From contig NZ_CP021112.1 in the NCBI RefSeq assembly GCF_002119765.1, positions 3,714,501 through 3,778,500 on the forward strand: a stretch of DNA of 64,000 nucleotides, in the 5' to 3' direction. The translations under genes were made by a program, and so were the position numbers. How positions within the stretch are numbered: position 1 is the stretch's first letter; each line of letters opens with the position of its first letter. Below, in pieces: positions 18,169-25,887 of this stretch. A model generated the notes under the pieces. That model did no database searches. It had not been told where the DNA came from and was given only the letters and a program-made list of their open reading frames with translations. This DNA is from Pseudorhodoplanes sinuspersici. GTDB lineage: Bacteria; Pseudomonadota; Alphaproteobacteria; Rhizobiales; Xanthobacteraceae.

Positions 18169-18675
18169 ATGGGCCTGTTTTCCGCCGACATCAAAACCAT
18201 GAACGATCTTTACGTCCACCAGCTTCAGGACATCTATTACGCCGAGAAGCAGATCCTGAAATCGTTGCCGGACATGATTGGCAAGGCCAGCGATCGAGAT
18301 CTGAAGAACGGTCTGCAGAAGCATCTTCAGGAAACGGAAAACCACGTCGCGCGCCTGGAACAGGTGTTCAAGCTGCAGGATCTGAAGCCGAAGGCCGTGG
18401 ATTGTCCGGCCATCGACGGCATTATCGATGAGGCCGAGGAAGTATCCGGCGAGGTCGAGGACAAGGAAGTACTCGATGCTGCTATCATCGCTGCGGCGCA
18501 GGCGGTCGAGCATTATGAAATCACGAAATACGGGACACTGATCGCATGGGCGCATCAGTTGGGGCGCGATGATGCCGCCGCGATCATGACGAAGACGCTC
18601 GAGGAAGAGAAAGCTGCTGACAAGAAACTGACGTCAGTTGCCGAAGCGAAGGTGAACCGGAAGGCAGCGAGCTGA
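18169..18675 (+). CDS. YciE/YciF-type ferritin-like protein (DUF892)
   Basis: 168 residues in four long helices. The start LYVHQLQDIYYAEKQILKSL and the later HLQETENHVARLEQVF and ALLxxAQAVEHYEI-like segments carry the Glu/His pattern of the ferritin-like DUF892 family, with a possible di-iron site. Members are induced under osmotic or general stress in enterobacteria and rhizobia; the chemistry is not established. AAAGGAAG precedes the ATG. A strong terminator follows directly, so it is probably monocistronic. Confidence 0.88.
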   Translation: MGLFSADIKTMNDLYVHQLQDIYYAEKQILKSLPDMIGKASDRDLKNGLQKHLQETENHVARLEQVFKLQDLKPKAVDCPAIDGIIDEAEEVSGEVEDKEVLDAAIIAAAQAVEHYEITKYGTLIAWAHQLGRDDAAAIMTKTLEEEKAADKKLTSVAEAKVNRKAAS

Positions 18676-18700
18676 TCGCAGCCATCGGTCATTCAACGAA

Positions 18701-18730
18701 AAGCGCCGGTCGAAAGACCGGCGCTTCCTT
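18701..18730 (+). terminator. intrinsic terminator after ferritin-like gene
   Basis: A perfect 11-bp stem (AAGCGCCGGTC / GACCGGCGCTT) closes on a GAAA tetraloop and is followed by a short T-rich tract. It lies between convergent genes and can serve both strands. Confidence 0.9.
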
Positions 18731-18750
18731 TGTTGCGTCTTGATCGCAGG

Positions 18751-19266
18751 TCAGCAACCCGCAGGGATAGATGAATCAATCCGCGGCGCGCCGGCCACCG
18801 AACCACTGGTGCCGGTCGTTGCGCCACTTGCGGCAGAGCCGGTCGCGCAGGGGCGGGCATTAGGCAATGGCGCCGGCTGTGAGACGACAGGCGCGCCGCT
18901 GATATTCGGTACACTCGGTCGCGACGCTGCATTCGGATTACTGGGGCTCACCGCACCGGGAATTGGCGATTGAGTTGGACGGCTTGGTCGGCTTGCCGTT
19001 CCAGACATTGTGCCCGTTCCCGGCATTTGTCCGGTCATGCCCGGTGTGGTCATTCCAGGACTGACGCGTCCGGGTCCGGGAGTTGCCGGGGCGACGCCGG
19101 GCGGTGCCGATCCCGGAGTTAAGGACGGCGCGGTTGCGGTGCCGGTCGGGGTGCCGCTGGAAATCCCGGACGAGACGCCGGACGATCCTGTCCCGGTGCT
19201 TTGGGCATACGCCGAAACGCTCATGATCGCGGCAAATCCTGCCGCCAGGATAATTTTTTGTGACAT
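18751..19266 (-). CDS. low-complexity secreted Pro/Gly/Ser/Thr-rich protein
   Basis: 171 residues. A signal peptide (MSQKIILAAGFAAIMSVSAYAQ) precedes a mature chain made almost wholly of Gly, Ser, Thr, Pro and Ala, with loose repeats (SPGMTTPGMTGQMPG, GTATAPSLTPGSAPPG). It has only two cysteines, both in the last 35 residues (RPCATG and the terminal AGC). It is predicted to be disordered and extracytoplasmic. No family or function is recognised; a flexible envelope linker or matrix protein is possible. Proline-rich coding on the minus strand agrees with normal GC3 codon use, so it is probably a real gene. Confidence 0.65.
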   Translation of the reverse strand: MSQKIILAAGFAAIMSVSAYAQSTGTGSSGVSSGISSGTPTGTATAPSLTPGSAPPGVAPATPGPGRVSPGMTTPGMTGQMPGTGTMSGTASRPSRPTQSPIPGAVSPSNPNAASRPSVPNISGAPVVSQPAPLPNARPCATGSAASGATTGTSGSVAGAPRIDSSIPAGC

Positions 19267-19417
19267 TATTTTGTCTCCCTCATCTTCTCTCCCTCAAGCG
19301 CTCTCCCCCTAAGGGCATTCCTCGACATCAGGCCAACGTGCTGGCTATCGGCCAGTTCCGGATAAGTTCCGTGCGAAGGTCAGCCATGTGCTAAGGACGG
19401 CAAAAAAGAGGACGGTG

Positions 19418-20014
19418 ATGGATCAGGCTACCGGCGAGACCGCGGACATTGAATATTCGTACAAGCCGTCGCTCATGGGCGGGGGGTGGACTTTCCGGCT
19501 CGCACCGGATGGCCTGCAATGGTCGGTCGGCGCGCTGACGGGGCAGGTGGCTTATCGGGACATCCGCCGCATTCGGATGTCGTTTCGGCCGGTGACCATG
19601 CAATCCTACCGTTTCCTCACGGAAGTCTGGTCGGATCGAAATCCGAAGCTGTCGATTGTTTCGTCATCGTGGAAGTCGCTAACCGAACAAGAACGGCTTG
19701 ACGAAGCTTACACCCGCTTTGTCGTCGGGCTGCATGAGAAGATTGCTGCCGAAAAGGGGAACCCGCAATTGCAGGCCGGCGCGGCGGCATTTCTGTATTG
19801 GCCGGGTGCTATGATCTTCGTCGCGATTTGTCTGGCGACGATCGGAATATTGGTGCGTGCGTTGCAACAGGGCGAAACGACGGCCACGCTGCTCCTGTTG
19901 GCATTTTTTGCGTTTCTCGTTTGGCAGCTTGGCCGCTTCTTCAAGCGCAATCTGCCGCGCCACTATACGCTCGATGCCATTCCCAATGACGTGCTGCCGA
20001 TCTCGCGCGGCTAA
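19418..20014 (+). CDS. hypothetical membrane protein with N-terminal beta domain
   Basis: 198 residues from ATG 19418, which follows AGAGGA at good spacing. The first 110 residues look like a small beta domain (SLMGGGWTFRLAPDGLQW, YRDIRRIRMSFRP), reminiscent of PH-like membrane-associated modules. Two transmembrane helices follow (about residues 128-150 and 155-175), and then a short cytoplasmic tail. I do not recognise a named family. It converges on the universal stress protein gene with a 4-bp overlap at the stops. Confidence 0.65.
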   Translation: MDQATGETADIEYSYKPSLMGGGWTFRLAPDGLQWSVGALTGQVAYRDIRRIRMSFRPVTMQSYRFLTEVWSDRNPKLSIVSSSWKSLTEQERLDEAYTRFVVGLHEKIAAEKGNPQLQAGAAAFLYWPGAMIFVAICLATIGILVRALQQGETTATLLLLAFFAFLVWQLGRFFKRNLPRHYTLDAIPNDVLPISRG

Positions 20015-20436
20015 TCTCGCAGCACCAGCACCGAGCACGTCGCGTATCGCACAACGTGGCCGGCGTTCGAACCGAGGAAATAGCTGCGCATGTCCGGCCG
20101 GTGTGAGGTCATTACGATAAGGTCGGCATTGATGGCTTTGGCCTCCTCGATGACCTCATGATAGATGCCGCCCTGGCGTACAGTCGCCGATATTCTGTCC
20201 GGTCCAAGGCCGCTGTCGTCGGCCAGTTTCCTCACGGCTTCATCGGCCGATTGGCGCTGCTGTTCGTCAAAATCCGGCGGCACATATTCGGCCAGCATGA
20301 CAGGTGTCATCGGCAGCACATTGACGATACGCACCGAACCGGACGACGCACGCGCCATGGCGATGGCGGTATCGATGGCCGGCTTGGCGAGCTCGGGTTC
20401 AGCAAGATCGACAGGAACCAGAATCCGTTTGAACAT
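20011..20436 (-). CDS. universal stress protein, UspA family
   Basis: 141 residues. It begins MFKRILVPVDLAE and ends GSNAGHVVRYATCSVLVLRD, the alpha/beta nucleotide-binding fold with the G-x2-G-x9 loop in a relaxed form, so ATP binding is possible. ATG 20436 is preceded by GGAGGG and gives the family-typical start; the longer ORF adds 19 unlikely residues. Usp proteins accumulate under starvation, redox or envelope stress. A SixA-like phosphatase gene lies 31 bp upstream on the same strand. Confidence 0.9.
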   Translation of the reverse strand: MFKRILVPVDLAEPELAKPAIDTAIAMARASSGSVRIVNVLPMTPVMLAEYVPPDFDEQQRQSADEAVRKLADDSGLGPDRISATVRQGGIYHEVIEEAKAINADLIVMTSHRPDMRSYFLGSNAGHVVRYATCSVLVLRD

Positions 20437-20467
20437 GATCAGGCCCTCCGGGTGGTGCTCTAAAAGT

Positions 20468-20995
20468 CTAATCGTCCTCGCCGCCGATGGCACGCGGCGT
20501 CACAAAGCGTTCAAGACGTCCGCTGCCCGGCCCAATGGCCGACCAGCTTTTGACGTCGAAATCGATCACGGCCAGCGCGGCGGTTGGAAATTTTGCAGAC
20601 AGCTTTGCGCGCGCGCGTTTGTCGCCAGATCCGACGAGCAACATGGCCGTCTCGTGTAATCCAGGGTTGTGTCCGACAATCAGGAGGGTTTTGGCAGAGG
20701 AGGGCGCCTTCGCAATCGCCGCCAGGATAGCCTCGGGTTCGGCTTCATAGATGCGTTCTTCATAGCTCGCCGGCGGCTTCTGCGGAAAAGCCTCGGCAAC
20801 CAGCCGCAAGGTCTCGCGGGTTCGGACAGCTGTGGATACGATGGCTTGGTCCGGCACGAGGGCCTGACTGGCCATATAACGGCCCATGAGCGGGGCTGCT
20901 GTCTCTCCCCGTAAGGCCAATCCGCGTTGGTGATCGGTCTGGCCGGAGACCGACCAGTCTGATTTGGCGTGGCGGAGCAGCATCAGGCGGCGCAT
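20468..20995 (-). CDS. sixA: SixA-type histidine phosphatase
   Basis: 175 residues. It starts MRRLMLLRHAKSDW, with the RHA catalytic motif at residues 8-10, and has GHNPGLHE near residue 108 supplying the second active-site His. Short histidine-phosphatase family members of the SixA branch remove phosphate from phosphohistidine on signalling or phosphotransferase proteins. The C-terminus is extended by about 20 residues relative to E. coli SixA. It is divergent from the FAD oxidoreductase gene across a 27 bp gap, so the promoters must overlap. Confidence 0.88.
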   Translation of the reverse strand: MRRLMLLRHAKSDWSVSGQTDHQRGLALRGETAAPLMGRYMASQALVPDQAIVSTAVRTRETLRLVAEAFPQKPPASYEERIYEAEPEAILAAIAKAPSSAKTLLIVGHNPGLHETAMLLVGSGDKRARAKLSAKFPTAALAVIDFDVKSWSAIGPGSGRLERFVTPRAIGGEDD

Positions 20996-21022
20996 GCGTT
21001 ATGAAGCCGGAGTAGGATTCGC

Positions 21023-22615
21023 ATGGAAAAGGCTAGCATGTCATCGGATACCGCAAGCGGGCAAACCCCTGGTGAGCCACAGGTTGTCGCACCGCAGGAT
21101 GCCCTGTACGGCGAGACTTATTTCGCCGCCACGGCGGTCGAGATGCCAAAGCGACCGCCGCTCACGCAGGATATCGACGTCGACATCTGCGTGATCGGCG
21201 GCGGCCTTGCCGGCTTGACCACCGCGTACGAGATGGCGCGTCGCGGCTGGTCGGTGGCCGTATTGGAAAGCCGGCGTGTCGCCTGGAACGCCTCCGGACG
21301 AAATACCGGATTCGTGCTGCCCGGCTTTGGCCAGAGCGTCGACAAGATCGTTGAGCGCGTTGGACCAGATCACGCGCGGGAATTATGGACGTTGTCACAA
21401 GGCGGCGTCGACTATGTCCGGCAGACCATCGCCGAAAGCGAGATGCAGGGAATTGCGCCGAGCGAGGGCTGGTTGCACGTCTCCAAAACAGATCGCGCGC
21501 GGCAGGTGAGCGATGACGCGGATCTGCTGCGCAGTCTCGGTGCCGATATCGAAGTCTGGCCGGAACGTCTTGTCCGCTCGAAGCTGAAAAGCGATCGCTA
21601 TTTTCAGGCGATCCATTTTCCGACGGCGTTCAATATTCACCCGCTCAACTATGCGGCCGGGCTTGCGAAGCTTGCAGAAGACGCAGGCGTGCGGATTTTC
21701 GAAGAGACACGGGCGTTGTCGATCGACCCGGCGGGCGTGCGCAAACGTATCGAGACCGCGAATGGCCGTGTTCGCGCCGCGCGTATCGTGCTGGCCGGCA
21801 ATGTCCATCTTGGTGAACTGATGCCGGAGATTGCGCAGACGCTGATGCCGGTGCACACCTTTGTCATCGTGACGAAGCCGCTCGGCGCTACCTTGTCGGA
21901 GGCGATCGACTATCCGGGCTCGGTGAGCGACACCGATTGGGCCGACAGTCACTACCGCATCGTGGGTGGTGACCGGCTGATGTGGTGTGGCCGCATGACG
22001 GTGTGGGACGCGCATCCGCGCCGGTTCGGCCGCAAGCTGCGCCGCGATCTGCGCAACCGATTTCCGCAATTGGCAGATGCCGAGATCGACTATGCCTGGG
22101 CGGGAACGCTCGGCCTCTCGGTCCATCGCATGCCGCAGATCGGCGAGTTGTCTTCAGGGGTGTGGCTCGCGAGCGGGTTCGGCGGTCACGGCATCAACAC
22201 GACGGCAATGGCGGGCAATCTCATTACGCGCGCGATGACGGAAGGCGATGACCGCTGGCGGTTGTTTCAGCCATTTGAACTGGTCTGGGCCGGCGGCCGT
22301 GCAGGCCGCATCGTGCTGCAGACGGCTTATTGGGGGCAGCGCAAATACGAGACATGGGCGTCAGGCCGCTCGCACGGCAGCGAGGTGAGGCGTATCCGCG
22401 CCGATGCCAGAGCGAAAAAGGAGGCCGCTGCCGCTGCCGAGCGGCTTCAGGCGGAAACGGATGCTGCGGAGACAGCGCGGATCGCAGCCGGCCAGATCGG
22501 GACGCATACGGACCAGCAGGTAGTTTATGCCGAGGACATGGCGACAGCGGGAGTCGATCAGGCCGATGATTCACGCTTCGCGCGACGCCTGCGCAAGTGG
22601 AGAGACCGGACCTGA
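21023..22615 (+). CDS. FAD-dependent oxidoreductase, DAO family
   Basis: 530 residues. After a 50-residue lead comes the dinucleotide fold DVDICVIGGGLAGLTTAYEM with an acidic end (VAVLE), then SGRNTGFVLPGF, typical of amino-acid or polyamine oxidases in the DAO group (PuuB-like). The C-terminal part contains the second FAD motif (GLSVHRMPQIGEL, ASGFGGHGIN). Unusually, the last 90 residues form an Ala/Glu/Arg-rich helix likely to be a coiled coil, which is extra to the catalytic fold. The amine or amino-acid substrate is not predictable. The repeat after the stop may terminate the transcript. Confidence 0.85.
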   Translation: MEKASMSSDTASGQTPGEPQVVAPQDALYGETYFAATAVEMPKRPPLTQDIDVDICVIGGGLAGLTTAYEMARRGWSVAVLESRRVAWNASGRNTGFVLPGFGQSVDKIVERVGPDHARELWTLSQGGVDYVRQTIAESEMQGIAPSEGWLHVSKTDRARQVSDDADLLRSLGADIEVWPERLVRSKLKSDRYFQAIHFPTAFNIHPLNYAAGLAKLAEDAGVRIFEETRALSIDPAGVRKRIETANGRVRAARIVLAGNVHLGELMPEIAQTLMPVHTFVIVTKPLGATLSEAIDYPGSVSDTDWADSHYRIVGGDRLMWCGRMTVWDAHPRRFGRKLRRDLRNRFPQLADAEIDYAWAGTLGLSVHRMPQIGELSSGVWLASGFGGHGINTTAMAGNLITRAMTEGDDRWRLFQPFELVWAGGRAGRIVLQTAYWGQRKYETWASGRSHGSEVRRIRADARAKKEAAAAAERLQAETDAAETARIAAGQIGTHTDQQVVYAEDMATAGVDQADDSRFARRLRKWRDRT

Positions 22616-22624
22616 TCTTTGCCT

Positions 22625-22726
22625 AGAGTCTTTCCGGCTTTGATGGAATCAAAGCCGGGCTAGCTTATTGTTTTGACGCATTTTCTTCACGCGAACCGGT
22701 ACCCACTTCGCTCGAAAATGCTTTAG
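22625..22726. repeat. two-module intergenic repeat, copy 4
   Basis: Module A reads CCGGCTTTGATGGAATCAAAGCCGG. Module B begins GCATTTTCTTCACGCGAACC and ends CGCTCGAAAATGC, so its ends are complementary. This is the best-preserved copy and matches 12354-12462 over the whole length. It lies between convergent genes. Confidence 0.82.
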
Positions 22727-22739
22727 CGTCACGCCGTTT

Positions 22740-23585
22740 TCAGCGGCTCTCGCGCCGTGCCATGAACGCCAGCCGCTCGAACAGATGCACATCCTGCTCG
22801 TTTTTTAGCAACGCACCATGCAATGGCGGAATGAGTTTCTTCGGATCGCGCTCGCGCAGAGTCTCGGGGCCGATATCCTCGACCATCAGGAGTTTCAGCC
22901 AGTCGAGCAGTTCAGACGTTGACGGCTTCTTCTTCAATCCCGGAACGTCGCGGATTTCATAAAACAGCTTCAACGCTTCAGCCACCAGGCGCTGCTTGAC
23001 GCTTGGAAAATGCACGTCGACGATCGCGCGCATGGTTTCGGCATCGGGGAAGCGGATGTAATGGAAGAAACACCGGCGCAGGAACGCGTCCGGCAATTCC
23101 TTTTCGTTGTTGGAGGTGATGACGACGACCGGCCGCTGCTGCGCCTTCACCGTCTCTCCTGTCTCGTAGACAAAGAATTCCATCCGGTCGAGCTCCTGCA
23201 GGAGGTCGTTCGGGAATTCGATATCGGCCTTGTCGATTTCGTCGATCAGAAGGACAGGGCGCTTGGGGGCCGAGAAGGCATCCCACAATTTGCCGCGCTT
23301 GATGTAGTTGCGGATGTCCTTGACGCGCTCGTCGCCGAGCTGGCTATCGCGCAAACGCGACACTGCGTCATATTCATACAGGCCTTGCTGCGCTTTGGTG
23401 GTGGACTTCACGTGCCATTCCAGCAGAGGCGCATCCACGGCCTTGGCGATCTCCTGCGCCAGCACGGTCTTGCCGGTTCCCGGTTCACCCTTCACGAGGA
23501 GCGGCCGCTCCAGCGCAATGGCCGCATTGACCGCAACCCGCAGATCGTCGGTGGCGACGTAAGCCTTAGTGCCTTCAAAACGCAT
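22740..23585 (-). CDS. MoxR-type AAA+ ATPase
   Basis: 281 residues. Walker A is GEPGTGKT (residues 34-41), Walker B is PVLLIDEIDKAD, sensor 1 is ITSNNEKELPDAFLRRC, and a helical lid follows. MoxR ATPases act as chaperones that insert metal or remodel enzymes, normally with a VWA partner such as CoxE. ATG 23585 follows AAGGA; the ORF extension to 23711 has no support. The CoxE-like gene is at 10015-11190 rather than next door, which is unusual. It is divergent from the flagellar hook gene, with the flgE regulatory elements in the shared gap. Confidence 0.9.
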   Translation of the reverse strand: MRFEGTKAYVATDDLRVAVNAAIALERPLLVKGEPGTGKTVLAQEIAKAVDAPLLEWHVKSTTKAQQGLYEYDAVSRLRDSQLGDERVKDIRNYIKRGKLWDAFSAPKRPVLLIDEIDKADIEFPNDLLQELDRMEFFVYETGETVKAQQRPVVVITSNNEKELPDAFLRRCFFHYIRFPDAETMRAIVDVHFPSVKQRLVAEALKLFYEIRDVPGLKKKPSTSELLDWLKLLMVEDIGPETLRERDPKKLIPPLHGALLKNEQDVHLFERLAFMARRESR

Positions 23586-23686
23586 GATTATTCCTTGAAA
23601 CCTGATGTCGCGGCGGACACTAGCCGGCGTCTTGCACTGCGGCAATCGCTCACGGCGCCAGGCGCGACTCATGCCCGTATTTTGCC

Positions 23687-23701
23687 CGGCAAATTCTGCC
23701 G
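23687..23701 (+). promoter_or_regulatory. ftr-like palindrome upstream of flgE
   Basis: CGGCAAATTCTGCCG is a perfect CGGCA-N5-TGCCG palindrome. Its centre is 99 bp upstream of the centre of the sigma-54-like element at 23786-23800. It resembles the enhancer sites used by FlbD in Caulobacter flagellar promoters; binding is inferred from sequence and geometry only. Confidence 0.6.
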
Positions 23702-23785
23702 CCACAGTCATTGAAACGGAACTTGTTGCAGCCCGGGGCGACGCGGGAATTTCAGTAAGCTATTGATCTGACTATTTTATTTCTC

Positions 23786-23800
23786 TGGCATGACGCTTGC
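23786..23800 (+). promoter_or_regulatory. sigma-54 promoter for flgEKL
   Basis: TGGCATGACGCTTGC matches the -24/-12 consensus TGGCAC-N5-TTGC at 9 of 10 fixed positions, with correct GG-GC spacing. The predicted start is near 23812, leaving a 50-base leader before flgE. Confidence 0.75.
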
Positions 23801-23861
23801 GACGTTCTTCCCCGAAGCATGCGGCCTTGGTCGGCCGCTGTCGTTCTGGAGGAAGAAGTAA

Positions 23862-25859
23862 ATGGGTATCTTCGGCGCTCTCAATACCGCGGTCACGGGC
23901 ATGCGCGCGCAGTCTTATGCGCTGGAAAACGTGTCCGGCAATATCGCCAATTCGCAGACAACCGGCTTCAAGCGGATCGATACGAGCTTTGCCGATCTGA
24001 TCCCGGACAACCAGCCCAGCAAGCAATTCGCCGGCAGCGTGACCGCGAGCTCACGCATGACCAACAGCGTGCAGGGCGACATCCAGAGCGCGTCGATCGG
24101 CACCTTCATGGCAATCAACGGCGACGGCTTCTTCGTGGTTCAAAAGCCCGACAACTTCCAGGACAACCGGCCGGTCTTCGGCGGCGTCGACATGTATACC
24201 CGCCGTGGCGACTTCCAGCCTGACAAGAACGGCTATCTGGTCAACGGCGCCGGCTATTATCTGATGGGTATCCCGATCGATCCGTCAACCGGCAACGTCA
24301 CCGGCAGCGTTCCGCAATTGCTGCAATTCCAGAATGACTTCATGCCGGCGCAGGCAACGACCCGCGTCGACTACCGCGCCAACCTTGCGAAATATCCGCT
24401 CACTTACCGTCATGACAAGGATGTTCCGGGCTCCGAACTGATCAATCCGGCGAACTTCTCCACTAACCCGTTGGCAGGCCCGCCGTCGCCGGCCCGCATT
24501 CTTGGCTATGGCGCGAGCCTCTCGCCCGATGCTGTCGCCGTTGCGACGGGTACGCTCGATCTGTCAGCCTTGTCTGTCGGTGCCAACGGCACGATCGAGA
24601 TCAATGGGACCTCGATTGCCATCGCCGCAGGCGATGACGCGACCGCTGTGCTGAACAAGATCAATGCCGAGACCGCGACGACCGGCGTCACGGCAACACT
24701 TAACGCCTCAAACCGATTGGTTCTGACCAGCGGCGATGCCGATACCAATATCGCAATCGGTGGCGGTTCGACTCTCTCGCTGCTCAATGAGTTGGGCGTA
24801 TCCGTCGGTACAACCAATGCCACAAATCTGCTCACGCAGAGTGCGGCTTCTGCCGGTCAGACCCTGGTCTTCCAGGTTGGCGCAAATCCTCCGCTGACGA
24901 TCACCTTCGGTACGGGCGCTGGTCAGGTTTCCACACTCGCGGAGCTTGCAACGGCGCTCGGCGGGCTGACTGGCGGTACCGGGGCGGTCAATGCCACCAA
25001 TGGCAATATCACCGTGACGGCCGGCACCATGACAGAGCAGGTCACAGTCTCAGGCTCCGCAACAACGGCCAATTTCGGCATCCGCACGCTCACCGGTCTG
25101 CCGTCGAACGGTAACGTCATTGCCAACGATGTGCAGACATTTGTCGAATCGTCCGTCGATGGCGGCGCGATCACCGTCTATGACATTTCCGGTACACCGG
25201 TGAATATCCAGTTGCGCTGGGCCAAGGTCGAGAGCGCGCTCTATGGCGGCACCGACACCTGGAATTTGTTCTATCAGACCAGCTCAAGCGCCACCGGAAC
25301 GCAGACGGCCTGGACCAACGCCGGCGTCAATTACAAATTCGGCGCCGATAACCAGATGAATCCGCCGATTACAACGCTGGCTCTGAACAACGTTGTCATC
25401 GACGGCGTTTCGCTCGGCAATATCGAAGTGGCGCATGGCGCAGGCGGCATCACGCAGTTCGACTCCGCGCAGGGCAATGCGCAGGTCAATCTGATCCAGC
25501 AGAATGGCTTCGCTGCAGGTTCATTGGAAACAGTGACGGTCAACGACAAGGGCCGGATTGTTGGCTCTTATTCTAACGGCCGTACCATCGATCTGGCGGA
25601 AATCACGCTCGCCAGCTTCAGCGGCGCAGACTTCCTGAAGCGAGCTGACGGCGGCGCATTCGAAGTGACCGATCTCTCGGGTACGCCGACCTATGGCGCC
25701 TCCGGCAAGATTTCCGGCAACTCGCTGGAAGGCTCGAACGTCGATATCGCCGACGAATTCACCAAGCTGATCGTCACGCAGCAGGCCTATTCGGCCAATA
25801 CCCGCGTCATCTCCACCGCGAACGATATGACGCAAGATCTGTTGAACATGCTGCGATAA
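23862..25859 (+). CDS. flgE: flagellar hook protein FlgE
   Basis: 665 residues. The N-terminal rod/hook block (MGIFGALNTAVTGMRAQSYA, VSGNIANSQTTGFKR) and the C-terminal EFTKLIVTQQAYSANTRVI define FlgE, the hook subunit exported by the flagellar type III system. It is long compared with the usual 400-450 residues; residues 215-400 hold inserted flagellin-hook IN-type modules (GTIEINGTSIAIAAGDDATA). This gives an enlarged outer hook domain. A sigma-54-like promoter with an ftr-like site precedes it. It leads the flgE-flgK-flgL operon. Confidence 0.95.
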   Translation: MGIFGALNTAVTGMRAQSYALENVSGNIANSQTTGFKRIDTSFADLIPDNQPSKQFAGSVTASSRMTNSVQGDIQSASIGTFMAINGDGFFVVQKPDNFQDNRPVFGGVDMYTRRGDFQPDKNGYLVNGAGYYLMGIPIDPSTGNVTGSVPQLLQFQNDFMPAQATTRVDYRANLAKYPLTYRHDKDVPGSELINPANFSTNPLAGPPSPARILGYGASLSPDAVAVATGTLDLSALSVGANGTIEINGTSIAIAAGDDATAVLNKINAETATTGVTATLNASNRLVLTSGDADTNIAIGGGSTLSLLNELGVSVGTTNATNLLTQSAASAGQTLVFQVGANPPLTITFGTGAGQVSTLAELATALGGLTGGTGAVNATNGNITVTAGTMTEQVTVSGSATTANFGIRTLTGLPSNGNVIANDVQTFVESSVDGGAITVYDISGTPVNIQLRWAKVESALYGGTDTWNLFYQTSSSATGTQTAWTNAGVNYKFGADNQMNPPITTLALNNVVIDGVSLGNIEVAHGAGGITQFDSAQGNAQVNLIQQNGFAAGSLETVTVNDKGRIVGSYSNGRTIDLAEITLASFSGADFLKRADGGAFEVTDLSGTPTYGASGKISGNSLEGSNVDIADEFTKLIVTQQAYSANTRVISTANDMTQDLLNMLR

Positions 25860-25887
25860 GCGGCCCGATCGTAGCGAGGAGAACATC

